A stretch of 64,000 nucleotides of DNA, from the NCBI RefSeq assembly GCF_013426975.1, contig NZ_JACCPY010000014.1, positions 27,331-91,330 of the forward strand, read 5' to 3'. Each line of letters starts with the position of its first letter. Position 1 is the stretch's first letter. Below are positions 53,987-63,752 of this stretch, in pieces. The position numbers and the translations under genes were made by a program. This stretch comes from Sphaerotilus sulfidivorans (GTDB lineage Bacteria > Pseudomonadota > Gammaproteobacteria > Burkholderiales > Burkholderiaceae_C). The notes under the pieces were generated by a model that ran no database searches, was not told the DNA's origin, and saw nothing but the letters and a program-made list of their open reading frames with translations.

Positions 53987-55191
53987 TGAAAATAATTCTT
54001 GCAGGGCAAAATTATTTTGTTGTAGGAGGGTCTGACCAAGTGCTTTTGGCAGAAGAACAAGCGTTGCTTGCTGCTGGACACGAAGTTGCACCATTCGCGG
54101 CTAAAGATTCAAGAAATTTGCCGAATCAGTGGGAAAAATATTTCCCTGAAAATACGTCAAAACTTGTTGGTGATTCTATATTGGATGTCGTCAGATCGTA
54201 TTATTCACTCAAATCTTCTGAGGCGTTAAATAATCTAATATGTGATTTTCGTCCGGATATATTGCACTGTCATATTTATTATGGAAAATTGACTGCTTCA
54301 ATTATCCGATGTGCCCATAAAAATTCAATACCGATCGTTCAGACTTTACATGAGTATAAGTTGGTTTGTCCTACATATCAAATGATTGCTGATGGTGAAC
54401 AATGTGAAGATTGTAGTGGATTTAACTACTACAAGGCTATCATGCGGTCATGTAATAAAAAATCGCGTGCACGTACGTTGCATTCAACTGTCGAGGCTTA
54501 TGTTTCATTGCTTGCTGGCTCATATAGGCTCGTTGATAAATTCATTGCAGTGAGTGATTTTCAGAGAAATAAAATTATATCAATGGGCGTGGATTCAAAT
54601 AAAATAGTAACAGTCTATAATGGGGTCGACATGGATCGCATGCCATATTTTGTAGATAAGGGCGATAACTATGGGTATATGGGGCGAGTTGAAGATATAA
54701 AAGGGATTTGGGAGATGATTTTGGCGTTTGAGGTTCGTCCGGATATTAACTTGGTTGTCATGGGCGATGGGTCATTGAAGCCGACTATTGAGCAATACAT
54801 TAATAGTCGCGGCATAAAAAATATCCTTATGGTTGGATTTTGTGGGCCTGAGAAAAAAGAAAAAATATTGCAAAAATGTAAATGTATTTTGGTTCCCTCT
54901 AAATGGGATGAAACTTTTGGCCTTGTAGCTGTTGAGGCTCTTGCCATGGGATTGCCTGTTATTTGCAGTAATCGTGGAGGTCTTCCTGAAGTGGTTCGAG
55001 ACGGTGTTGATGCTATAGTTTTAAAAGAAGTTTCTCCAGAAACTATTGGTGCTGCATTGGATTTTTGCGAGAGTGGCGATCTTGACTTGTCGGATATGGG
55101 AAGACGAGGTTCTCAACGAGTAAGATCTGAGTTTAGTATGAAAAGGCATGTCGAAAGTATTGTTGGTGTATATAAGGAGTTGCTGGGATGA
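53983..55191 (+). CDS. Glycosyltransferase family 4 (AT-rich cassette)
   Basis: A 402-residue GT-B enzyme. The N-terminal acceptor domain has NYFVVGGSDQVLLAEEQ and VQTLHEYKLVCPTYQ; the donor domain has YMGRVEDIKGIWEMI, VMGDGSLKP and the E-x7-E motif in ETFGLVAVEALAMGLPVI. A retaining mechanism is typical of GT4. It overlaps both neighbours by 4 nt (ATGA). Donor and acceptor sugars are not known. Confidence 0.9.
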   Translation: MMKIILAGQNYFVVGGSDQVLLAEEQALLAAGHEVAPFAAKDSRNLPNQWEKYFPENTSKLVGDSILDVVRSYYSLKSSEALNNLICDFRPDILHCHIYYGKLTASIIRCAHKNSIPIVQTLHEYKLVCPTYQMIADGEQCEDCSGFNYYKAIMRSCNKKSRARTLHSTVEAYVSLLAGSYRLVDKFIAVSDFQRNKIISMGVDSNKIVTVYNGVDMDRMPYFVDKGDNYGYMGRVEDIKGIWEMILAFEVRPDINLVVMGDGSLKPTIEQYINSRGIKNILMVGFCGPEKKEKILQKCKCILVPSKWDETFGLVAVEALAMGLPVICSNRGGLPEVVRDGVDAIVLKEVSPETIGAALDFCESGDLDLSDMGRRGSQRVRSEFSMKRHVESIVGVYKELLG

Positions 55192-56066
55192 TGGGGGCGC
55201 TAATTAATTTTAAAAAAATATTCAATAAAGAGTTTAGGTGTGTGGCTGCACTGAATGCGCGCTGGAATTTTTATAAGATAAAAAAAATATTCGATGGTGG
55301 TAAAAAATGCGAAAATGACATATTTTATGTTGTATCATTGACTTCATATCCTCGCCGATATAAGGATCTTGCTAGAACTATAAAGTCAATTTTAATGCAA
55401 AAGACAAGAAATAAATATGAAGTTATTTTATGGATTGCAAAAAATGACATTGATGAATTGCCAAATGATGTGGTGAATCTGTGTAAGTTTGGCCTAAAAA
55501 TTAATTCTTGTGAAGATCTTCGATCGTATAAAAAAATAGTTCCTTTAGCTGAAATTATTGCCGCTGGAGATATTTGCCCTGTAGGTGTCATTATTGCGGA
55601 TGATGATATGATCTATCCGCAAGGCTGGTTAAATTCTTTGATTGAAGATAATGTGCTTTATCCTGCGGATGTTGTTGCGCATAGAGTTCACCGCATAAAA
55701 TATCTAAGCAATGGTTTTCCGGATGATTATATGAATTGGATTCATAGTATATCTGAGTCTGGCATTGATTCTGGTAACTTTGCGACTGGATGTGGTGGAG
55801 TTTTATATCCTACTGTTTTGTTGAAGAGGATGAATTTTAATATAAATGTTATTCGTGATACGTGTCCCGATGGAGATGATATTTGGTTGTATGCTGAAAC
55901 AAGGAAGCTGAATTCTGTAGTGAGGCTTGCTACAAAAAAAATTGATATTTTTGAGTGGAGTGCAGCTCAAAGCAGTGCGCTTTGGTTGGAAAACTGTATT
56001 CAAGGACGGAATAATCAGCAGATAAAGAAATATTGGGAGGTGTGTGGTGGTTGGAATAAAAGATAA
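55188..56066 (+). CDS. GT-A-like glycosyltransferase of unassigned family (AT-rich cassette)
   Basis: A 292-residue protein. Its core has FYVVSLTSYPRRYKDLARTI, a nucleotide-sugar region and IIADDDMIYPQGWLNSLIED, a D-D-D metal motif as in GT-A enzymes. GCGGVLYP and DTCPDGDDIWLYAETRK follow. Similar proteins occur beside LPS and capsule genes, but I cannot name the family. AAGGAG at 55174-55179 supports the ATG at 55188. It overlaps the flippase gene by 23 nt. Confidence 0.75.
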   Translation: MMGALINFKKIFNKEFRCVAALNARWNFYKIKKIFDGGKKCENDIFYVVSLTSYPRRYKDLARTIKSILMQKTRNKYEVILWIAKNDIDELPNDVVNLCKFGLKINSCEDLRSYKKIVPLAEIIAAGDICPVGVIIADDDMIYPQGWLNSLIEDNVLYPADVVAHRVHRIKYLSNGFPDDYMNWIHSISESGIDSGNFATGCGGVLYPTVLLKRMNFNINVIRDTCPDGDDIWLYAETRKLNSVVRLATKKIDIFEWSAAQSSALWLENCIQGRNNQQIKKYWEVCGGWNKR

Positions 56067-57540
56067 TAAACTTGTGAAAAATATTTTTTGGACTGCTTCT
56101 GTTCAAGGAATACGTGTAATAGTTCAAATTTTAACAATCGGAGTTCTTTCAAGAATAATACCGGCAGAAGAGTACGGGGCAATGGCTGCTTGCTTCGTGG
56201 TTATTAACTTAGCATATGTTTTTAGGGATGGAGGTGTTGCAAATTCTCTTATTAGAGTCGACTCTTTGGATAAAATTTTTATTGATACGGCATTTTTTAT
56301 ATCATTCTCTCTTGGATTCGTTATATTTTTAATTCTGCAAATTTTTCATGAAAGTATAGGTGCACTTTTTGGAATAATGGGTGTTGGTGAATTAATTAAA
56401 ATTGTATCGTGGGTTTTTGTTTTTTCTGGATTTGGCGCTATTCCTCAAGCATTGTTGGAGCGTTCCGGGAACTTTAAAAAAATTGCACAGGCGGAGATAT
56501 TTTCGAGTGTTTTTGCATTCATTCTGGCATTAATTCTAGCCATTAATAATTTCGGCGCGAAGGCTTTGGCTGCATCTTTTTTTGCTAACGTTGCCATAAC
56601 ATCGGTGCTTTATGTAATTTTGGCTAAATGGCGACCTGGAATTTCTTGGAGCGCCACACGGAGTCGAGAGATACTTAGTTTTGGCGGAGGTGTTCTTGGA
56701 TTTAATTCTATTAACTATATAGCAAGAAATGCTGATATACCTATAATATCAAGAGCGTTAGGTGTAGTACAGGTTGGTTATTATAGTCAAGCATATAAAA
56801 TTATGCTATTTCCAGTTCAGAACATTACGGGAGCAATTAATCGTGGAATGTATCCGGAGCTGTGTTCACGGATCAGAAGTGGACATGGTGCACATGAAAT
56901 ATACTGTAGAATACTTCGATCATTATCATTTTGTATATGGCCGCTGATGATTTTTGTTGCTATAGAGTCAGAGTCAGTTATTTTTGTGGTTTTGGGAGAA
57001 AAATGGCTGCTCGCTTCTCCGGTGCTTTTTTGGTTGGCTTTGACTGGATGTATTCAAGCCTTGGTAAGTACCACTGGTGGTGCATTGCAGGCGATGGGGC
57101 GTATATCTGAATTACTAAAGCTGGGTACACTTGCCACTTTACTCCAGTTGGGTGCATTTTTGATGGGCGTCAGTAGTGGTATCGAATACATGGCCAAACT
57201 ATATTTTTGGGCTAATTTTTTCAACGGAATTTTTGCTCTTTATTTCGTTATTAAATTTATTGGGGCAAAAATAAATGCAATCTCTTTGGATGTTGGTTTA
57301 AATTTGATTGTGTCTTCTACAGTTGTTGTTGTGGCGCATTTATTTGTTGATCGTGTGCTGTGCCTTGATGTTGGAGCGCTTAGATTAATTGTTGGATTTT
57401 CGGCAGTTGCATTTTTTTTGATGGTTGTTATTTATTTATTGCATTTTTCTTCTGAAGGTGGCTTTTTAGAGAAATTAATGAAAGGTGTAAAATTTATGAT
57501 TTCAGGGGGTAGTGTTACTGGTTTTTGGCGAATTGTTTGA
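56044..57540 (+). CDS. Wzx-type oligosaccharide flippase
   Basis: A 498-residue polytopic membrane protein with about twelve to fourteen helices of the MOP superfamily, WzxC-like. It starts with NIFWTASVQGIRVIVQILTI, then LSRIIPAEEYGAMAACFVV and a central QVGYYSQAYKIMLFPVQNI, both family-typical. Start codons GTG 56044 and GTG 56047 follow GGGAGG at 56035-56040; the second is better spaced. It should flip the lipid-linked repeat unit for the Wzy-like polymerase of the cassette. Confidence 0.9.
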   Translation: MVVGIKDNKLVKNIFWTASVQGIRVIVQILTIGVLSRIIPAEEYGAMAACFVVINLAYVFRDGGVANSLIRVDSLDKIFIDTAFFISFSLGFVIFLILQIFHESIGALFGIMGVGELIKIVSWVFVFSGFGAIPQALLERSGNFKKIAQAEIFSSVFAFILALILAINNFGAKALAASFFANVAITSVLYVILAKWRPGISWSATRSREILSFGGGVLGFNSINYIARNADIPIISRALGVVQVGYYSQAYKIMLFPVQNITGAINRGMYPELCSRIRSGHGAHEIYCRILRSLSFCIWPLMIFVAIESESVIFVVLGEKWLLASPVLFWLALTGCIQALVSTTGGALQAMGRISELLKLGTLATLLQLGAFLMGVSSGIEYMAKLYFWANFFNGIFALYFVIKFIGAKINAISLDVGLNLIVSSTVVVVAHLFVDRVLCLDVGALRLIVGFSAVAFFLMVVIYLLHFSSEGGFLEKLMKGVKFMISGGSVTGFWRIV

Positions 57541-57541
57541 C

Positions 57542-58627
57542 ATGAATCGGAGTAATTTTTTAAAGTTATCTATCTTGGGCGGCTTGAGTGGTTGCTCAGG
57601 CGTTAATATTTTCGACGGACAAAATTATAAAAATAATAAAAAAACCGGTTTCAATGTAACTCCAAATGTAAGTATTTGCACCTTAAAAGAGCTTGTTGGC
57701 CTTGGCTTCCGTATTTTTAGGGTCAGCTTTGCTGATGGGGCTATATTTGATAAAAATAATACAAAAAACATTAATGAAAATGCATGGGGAAAATTAGTTA
57801 AAATCATTAATTTTGTTATTGAAAATGATTCAACAATTGTTATTGATCCACATACGTACATAGGCTTTTCGAATAAGTATACGACTCATCCAAGAGATAA
57901 ATTCTGGTTTGATGCTGACATCCAAAATAATTTTAGATGTTTGTGGAGAAGTATTTTTATTAGATTGAGTAATTTTCTTCCGATTAATGCAAGGAATAGT
58001 GTGTGGGTTGATTTTTTAAATGAGCCTGTTCATTTTCGTGGTGGCGATAAAAATCTTTCGTGGCAATTTCTCGCCAAAAGTATTGCATATGATTGTCATG
58101 AGTTCTCTGAAGGAATTCAAATTGTGCTTCAGCCTGCCAGACTAGTTGATTCCAGTGGAAAATATATGTCTTGGAGAGATTCAATATTAAGCTTCAAATG
58201 GGTGGATGATATGCGTGTAATTCCTAGTTGGCATATGTATTACCCTATGGAATTATCTCACTTTGGAGTTTTTGATACGGTTCACGCAAACAAAAATATT
58301 GTTTTTCCATTTACTGATAGTGATGGATTTGTCTGGAGTGATAATACTATAAAATTTTTCTTGAAGGATATTGTTTCTTTTTTCATTGATTCATTCGGGA
58401 ATTCGCCATATATCGGTGAATTCGGGGCTAGTGTATTTTCTGGAAAATATGGTGATTTGTATTTGTCTGCGTTAGTGAGAGCATTTTCAATTTTAAATTT
58501 AGATTGGACTTTCCATTCATTTAGAGAGAATGCCATATGGTCACCTGAAGGTGCTGGTAAAGAAAACTGGTCTGCCTGTAAAATTTCGCAGTCAAGAAGA
58601 ATTGATATTTTAAAGGGTGTTTCATGA
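57542..58627 (+). CDS. GH5-like glycoside hydrolase lipoprotein (AT-rich cassette)
   Basis: A 361-residue protein. The N-terminus NFLKLSILGGLSGCSG ends in a lipobox (L15-S16-G17-C18), predicting a membrane-anchored lipoprotein. The catalytic barrel has GFRIFRVSFADG, the acid/base E161 in VDFLNEPV, the H231-x-Y233 pair in SWHMYYP and the nucleophile E293 in YIGEFGAS, matching cellulase-type GH5 enzymes. Inside a Wzx/Wzy cluster it could trim, release or remodel the polymer. It overlaps the next gene by 4 nt. Confidence 0.85.
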   Translation: MNRSNFLKLSILGGLSGCSGVNIFDGQNYKNNKKTGFNVTPNVSICTLKELVGLGFRIFRVSFADGAIFDKNNTKNINENAWGKLVKIINFVIENDSTIVIDPHTYIGFSNKYTTHPRDKFWFDADIQNNFRCLWRSIFIRLSNFLPINARNSVWVDFLNEPVHFRGGDKNLSWQFLAKSIAYDCHEFSEGIQIVLQPARLVDSSGKYMSWRDSILSFKWVDDMRVIPSWHMYYPMELSHFGVFDTVHANKNIVFPFTDSDGFVWSDNTIKFFLKDIVSFFIDSFGNSPYIGEFGASVFSGKYGDLYLSALVRAFSILNLDWTFHSFRENAIWSPEGAGKENWSACKISQSRRIDILKGVS

Positions 58628-59418
58628 GTATCAAAAAGTATGTTATTTCCCTTGAGGGGGCAGAGCAAAGAAGGCGCGATTTAAAGTTTCGTGTCGGTTC
58701 TTCTTTTGATGAGATAAATATTATTAATGCTGTTGACGGAAGAAAATTTTTTGCGTCTGATTATTTTTTGAATTTGCAGAGGGCGCGCTATTTTTTGAGC
58801 CCCTCAGAATTGGGGTGCACACTGAGTCATATTGAAGTTTATAAAGATGCAATTTTATCTGGCGAAAAATCTGTTGTGATTATGGAGGATGATGTTATTG
58901 TTGATAGAGAAGGATTATTCCGTTGCGATGAAATAGCGCGAAGAATTCCGGCCGATGGAATATGTATTCTGGGTGGGCAGGATGGTTTAAAATCCAGGAA
59001 ATGGATTATTGGGAGGCTTTCCCCTGAGCTGGGTTCTAATGTATATTCGATTCCTAGAGTTTGCTGGAAACAGGTTTGGAGGACATGTGCATATATCGCG
59101 GGCGATAAGGCTTTGGAAACACTGCTAAAAAAACAGCAGGATGGATTTTCTAAGGCGGATGATTGGGATTATTTGTGTGGCAACGGTATAAAAATATTTT
59201 TTACAGAAATTGTAAGGCATCCTATTGAGTTGAATGCTAGTTCTATAGAGTCCGAGAGATTAAAATCTTATGGCAATCGATCAAAAAATGGTTTTTTTCC
59301 TAATGTGATAAAAAAAATTCTATATATTTATGAAAGAAAGTTTATTTATGCAAGAATATTCGGATCTCTTTTTTATCTGATTTTTGGATTTGTGTTTGTT
59401 CCGCGGCGAAAAAATTAA
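58624..59418 (+). CDS. Glycosyltransferase family 25 (AT-rich cassette)
   Basis: A 264-residue enzyme of the LPS glycosyltransferase 25 family. It shows KYVISLEGAEQRRRDLKFRV at the N-terminus, LSPSELGCTLSHIEVYKDAI and the metal-binding VIMEDDVIVD. CAYIAGDKALETLL and the KADDWDYLC region complete the domain. GT25 enzymes are usually beta-galactosyl- or glucosyltransferases; the sugar is not known here. The last 30 residues are hydrophobic and basic and may bind the membrane. Confidence 0.9.
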   Translation: MSIKKYVISLEGAEQRRRDLKFRVGSSFDEINIINAVDGRKFFASDYFLNLQRARYFLSPSELGCTLSHIEVYKDAILSGEKSVVIMEDDVIVDREGLFRCDEIARRIPADGICILGGQDGLKSRKWIIGRLSPELGSNVYSIPRVCWKQVWRTCAYIAGDKALETLLKKQQDGFSKADDWDYLCGNGIKIFFTEIVRHPIELNASSIESERLKSYGNRSKNGFFPNVIKKILYIYERKFIYARIFGSLFYLIFGFVFVPRRKN

Positions 59419-59425
59419 TCTAATC

Positions 59426-60280
59426 ATGAAAAAAGTAACTGTCTATATAACAACAAAAAATAGGCCAAAAGATTTTTCTAGGGCCTTGGATAGCGTAATT
59501 AATCAGACTTATAGTAATCTTGAGATAATTGTAGTTGATGACGGTAGTTCTCCTGTTAATAGTTCATTGAATAAAAATTTTTGCTCTAAAGACAATAGAG
59601 TGGTTTATGTGAGAAATGAGGAGTCAGTTGGCGCGCCGGCTGCTAGAAATATTGCAATAAGTTTAGCGAATGGTTTTTTTGTCACTGGTTTAGATGATGA
59701 TGATTTTTTTGAAATAAGAAGAGTAGAGTTGTTTGTTGACAAATGGAATGAGTTGAATCAAAATTCACATAATATTCCTGTTGGATTTCTTTATTCGCAA
59801 TACAAGATTTTTACTTCTAAGGAGAAATATTTCTTCAGTAAATTTCCTTGCGTTGCTACATCTGATGCAATATTAATTAGTAATTGCGTTGGAAATCAGA
59901 TATTTGCCCCATTGGAAAATTGGTTTGCCGCTGGTTTATTTGATGAAAAAATGCCGGCCTGGCAAGATTTGGAGTTATTTTATAGGTTCTGTAAAAGAGT
60001 TGGTTGCGGTATTTTAGTTAATAATCCATCCTATGTTTTTTTTGATATAAGATCATCTGACAGAATATCAACCAAAGGTGTTGATAGAATCAAGAGGGCA
60101 TATAATTGCTTTTTAGAGGGTAATTCATATTTGAGTTCAAGTGATAAAGCTTGGTTATATATGCAAATTTTTAGTAAGTACTATGGATTTAGGCCTTCAG
60201 GCAAAGATGTGGCTTACTTTTTTTCGCTTAGGCCGTCGGTTAAGCAAATACTAAAATTTCTACTTCGATTTGTTTTTTGA
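59426..60280 (+). CDS. Glycosyltransferase family 2 (AT-rich cassette)
   Basis: A 284-residue GT-A inverting enzyme. It starts KVTVYITTKNRPKDFSRALD, with IIVVDDGSSP for nucleotide binding, VGAPAARNIAIS, then the metal motif GLDDDDFFEI. MPAWQDLELFYRF is the typical late acidic motif. The frame opens earlier, but the ATG at 59426 gives the conserved start. Its stop overlaps the next ATG. Confidence 0.9.
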   Translation: MKKVTVYITTKNRPKDFSRALDSVINQTYSNLEIIVVDDGSSPVNSSLNKNFCSKDNRVVYVRNEESVGAPAARNIAISLANGFFVTGLDDDDFFEIRRVELFVDKWNELNQNSHNIPVGFLYSQYKIFTSKEKYFFSKFPCVATSDAILISNCVGNQIFAPLENWFAAGLFDEKMPAWQDLELFYRFCKRVGCGILVNNPSYVFFDIRSSDRISTKGVDRIKRAYNCFLEGNSYLSSSDKAWLYMQIFSKYYGFRPSGKDVAYFFSLRPSVKQILKFLLRFVF

Positions 60281-60963
60281 TGAGGGTCGCTATGTATAAT
60301 TTGGTTAGTAAATTGATTGGTTTGCGAGAAAAACAAAAATTACGAAATGAAAAATTTATTATTGTGTCGAACAATTGTTGGGGGTATGAGTTATATCAAC
60401 ATACTGATAGATCATATAATACACCATTTGTTGGTTTATTTTTGTTGCCTGATTGTTACATTGGTGTTCTTGAAAATTTTGATGAATGCATGAATTCAGA
60501 TATTGAATTTTTGGAGAGGTCGAGATATATTTTTCCTGTAAATTATCCTGTTGGCCTGCTTTGTGGTAAATTTGAGATTCATTTTTTACACTATTCAAGT
60601 AAAGAAGAGGCTGAGATTAAATGGCGTCGTAGAGTTGCCAGATTGAAAGAGGATAGAAAAATGGGGGCAAAAATTTTCGTAAAGATGTGCGATCGAGATG
60701 ATTGTTCTGGGATGCATCTCGAGAAATTTCATGCTATGCAGTTTGATGGTAAGATATCTTTTGGGATTAAGGATTTCCCATCGGCGGATCATGTTTTTTG
60801 TCCAAAGTTAATAAATAAGGATAAAAATGAAATTATTGATGGACTTAGTTTATATAGAAGGCGATATAGATGCTTTGATATTGTTAAATGGATTTGTGAG
60901 GGAAGGGTTAATCATTCTAAATTTTCCAAGTTAATTTCTTTTTATTATGATGTTTTTAACTGA
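60280..60963 (+). CDS. DUF1919-family exopolysaccharide protein
   Basis: A 227-residue protein of the DUF1919 family found in EPS and capsule loci. FIIVSNNCWGYELYQHTDRSY, TPFVGLFLLPDCYIGVLEN and PVGLLCGKFEIHFLHY are characteristic. An acyl- or pyruvyl-type modification of the sugar has been proposed for such genes but is not established. The ATG at 60280 overlaps the previous stop; TTG at 60277 is also possible. It is the last cassette gene: 4 nt after its stop the IS remnant begins. Confidence 0.85.
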   Translation: MRVAMYNLVSKLIGLREKQKLRNEKFIIVSNNCWGYELYQHTDRSYNTPFVGLFLLPDCYIGVLENFDECMNSDIEFLERSRYIFPVNYPVGLLCGKFEIHFLHYSSKEEAEIKWRRRVARLKEDRKMGAKIFVKMCDRDDCSGMHLEKFHAMQFDGKISFGIKDFPSADHVFCPKLINKDKNEIIDGLSLYRRRYRCFDIVKWICEGRVNHSKFSKLISFYYDVFN

Positions 60964-60967
60964 TTGG

Positions 60968-61019
60968 AGCATTTTATGAACTTCCCGCCCGCCGTTTGAT
61001 GGCGCTGAAAAGCTGAATC
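60968..61019 (+). mobile_element. Left-end remnant of a second IS5-type copy
   Basis: The bases from 60974 to about 61019, starting TTATGAACTTCCCGCC, repeat without change the left end of the IS at 51995 in the same direction, up to the base before its transposase start codon region. The first few bases of the terminal repeat differ (AGCATT for AGCGCG). The copy then breaks off where the IS3-type element begins. No right end of this copy exists in the window. Confidence 0.85.
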
Positions 61020-61086
61020 CGTAAGCTCCCCCAGCAAGTAGACAGCCGAAACCAGAGAATGCGGCCAGTCCGAAAGGAGCGAGCCG

Positions 61087-61353
61087 ATGAGGAAGAGCGA
61101 GTTCAGCGAGAGCCAGATCGTGGCGATCCTGAAAGAAGGAGAGGCCGGGCTGCCGGTGGCCGAGGTGTGCCGCAAGCACGGCATCAGCGCGCCGACGTAC
61201 TACGCGTGAAAGAGCAAATACGCAGGCGCGACGGTCTCGGACCTGACGCGCATGCGCGAGCTGGAAGCGGAGAACGCCCGGCTCAAGCGCATGTACGCCG
61301 ACCTAGCGCTGGAGAACGCGGCGATCAAGGACGTGCTGGCAAAAAAATTCTGA
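61087..61353 (+). pseudogene. IS3-family orfA with a premature TGA
   Basis: The 88-codon frame has the HTH of IS3 OrfA: MRKSEFSESQIVAILKE and VCRKHGISAPTYYA. At 61207-61209 a TGA stands where the family has TGG (Trp). After it the frame continues as a leucine-zipper-like helix (ELEAENARLKRMYADL) to LAKKF. AAAAAAA at 61341-61347 is the expected -1 slippage site. AAGGAG lies 7 nt before the ATG. Confidence 0.8.
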
Positions 61354-61385
61354 CGCCGTCCGCGAAGCGGCAGGTAGTCTCGGCC

Positions 61386-62168
61386 ATGGTGACCGAGCAT
61401 CGCCTGCCGGTCACACGAGCCTGCAGAGCCGCAGGCTTGTCGCGGGCGGCGTACTACAAGACGCCGCCGCTGCCGCAGGAGAAGGATGCCGAGGTGATCG
61501 ACGCGCTCAATGGCGTGGTCGAGCGCAACGGCCGCTGGGGGTTCTGGAAATGCTTCGACCGGCTGCGCCTGGATGGTCGCCCGTGGAACCACAAACGGGT
61601 CTGGCGGGTGTATTGCGAGCTGGGCCTGAACATTCCGCGCAGGACGAAGCGCCGAATCCCGAAACGCGAGCCGACTCCGCTGGCGGCAGGCGCATGCGTC
61701 AACCAGGGCTGGGCGCTGGATTTCATGCGCGACGTGCTCTACGACGGCCGGCGGTTCCGCACCCTCAACGTGATCGACGAGGCCAACCGCAAGGCGCTGG
61801 CGATCCAGGTGGCGCCGTCTCTGCCCGCCTTGATGCTCATCCGCACGATGGACCGGTTGGTCGACTGGTACGGCACACCGCAGTCCATACGCATGGACAA
61901 CGGACCGGAGATGACCAGCCGTGAATTCGTCGCGTGGGCGCAGCGCCGGGGCATCGCGCTGAACGACATCGAGCTCGGCGAGCCCAACCAGAACGCCTAC
62001 GTCGAGCGCTTCAACCGCACCTTCCGCACCGAGGTGCTCGACGTCTGGCTGACCCAGTACAACGAGTACCGACCGCATGACGCCCTGGGCGGTAAGCCGC
62101 CCAGGCAGTTCATGCCCCGATTGATCACCACAACCGCCGCAGACTCTGGGAATCAGCTGTCTGCTTGA
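61386..62168 (+). CDS. IS3-family transposase orfB, shortened near the C-terminus
   Basis: A 260-residue DDE integrase-type protein in the -1 frame relative to orfA; the natural product would be an OrfAB fusion entered at 61341-61347. It has GFWKCFDRLRL, the first aspartate in WALDFMRDVLYDG, the second in IRMDNGPEMTS and the glutamate in NAYVERFNRTFRTEVLD. Directly after VLDVW it jumps to LTQYNEYRPHDALGG; the family normally has about 18 residues between. With the orfA stop, activity is unlikely. Confidence 0.8.
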   Translation: MVTEHRLPVTRACRAAGLSRAAYYKTPPLPQEKDAEVIDALNGVVERNGRWGFWKCFDRLRLDGRPWNHKRVWRVYCELGLNIPRRTKRRIPKREPTPLAAGACVNQGWALDFMRDVLYDGRRFRTLNVIDEANRKALAIQVAPSLPALMLIRTMDRLVDWYGTPQSIRMDNGPEMTSREFVAWAQRRGIALNDIELGEPNQNAYVERFNRTFRTEVLDVWLTQYNEYRPHDALGGKPPRQFMPRLITTTAADSGNQLSA

Positions 62169-62190
62169 CGGGGGAGCTTACGGTCGTCGC

Positions 62191-63516
<1,326 letters not shown>

Positions 63517-63605
63517 AGTTCAGCTTTCTTTCTTGCAGATAAGAGGATGGAGGGAAAGGCGGGGCAGCCGTGGCTACGCCGAGAAATGAATGCCTGGGAT
63601 ATCTT

Positions 63606-63635
63606 GCGTGGGTGCCCGCCTGCGCGGGCATGACG
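63606..63635 (+). repeat. REP-like palindromic repeat, copy 2
   Basis: The same 30 bases as at 21282-21311, with the palindrome GCCCGCCTGCGCGGGC, in the 236-nt gap between ugd and rfbC. Apart from this repeat I see nothing else in the gap. Confidence 0.75.
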
Positions 63636-63752
63636 GATCGGAAGGAGGGCGGCAGCCATGGGCGAGGGCGCAAGGAGCAGAGAGAGGCGGGTCTCAATGC
63701 ACGTGGTTGTCCGCCACCGTCAACCTATCAATCAGAGAAGATTGAACACGCG

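Larger units (their letters stand above)
61019..62182 (+). mobile_element. IS3-family insertion sequence (decayed)
   Basis: Terminal inverted repeats starting CCGTAAGCTCCCCC occur at 61019 and, reversed, at 62182. They continue with CAAG-AGACAGC. Two overlapping reading frames in between are the orfA/orfB pair of an IS3-type element. No direct target duplication is obvious. It truncates the IS5-type remnant and ends 8 nt from the ugd stop. Confidence 0.85.
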
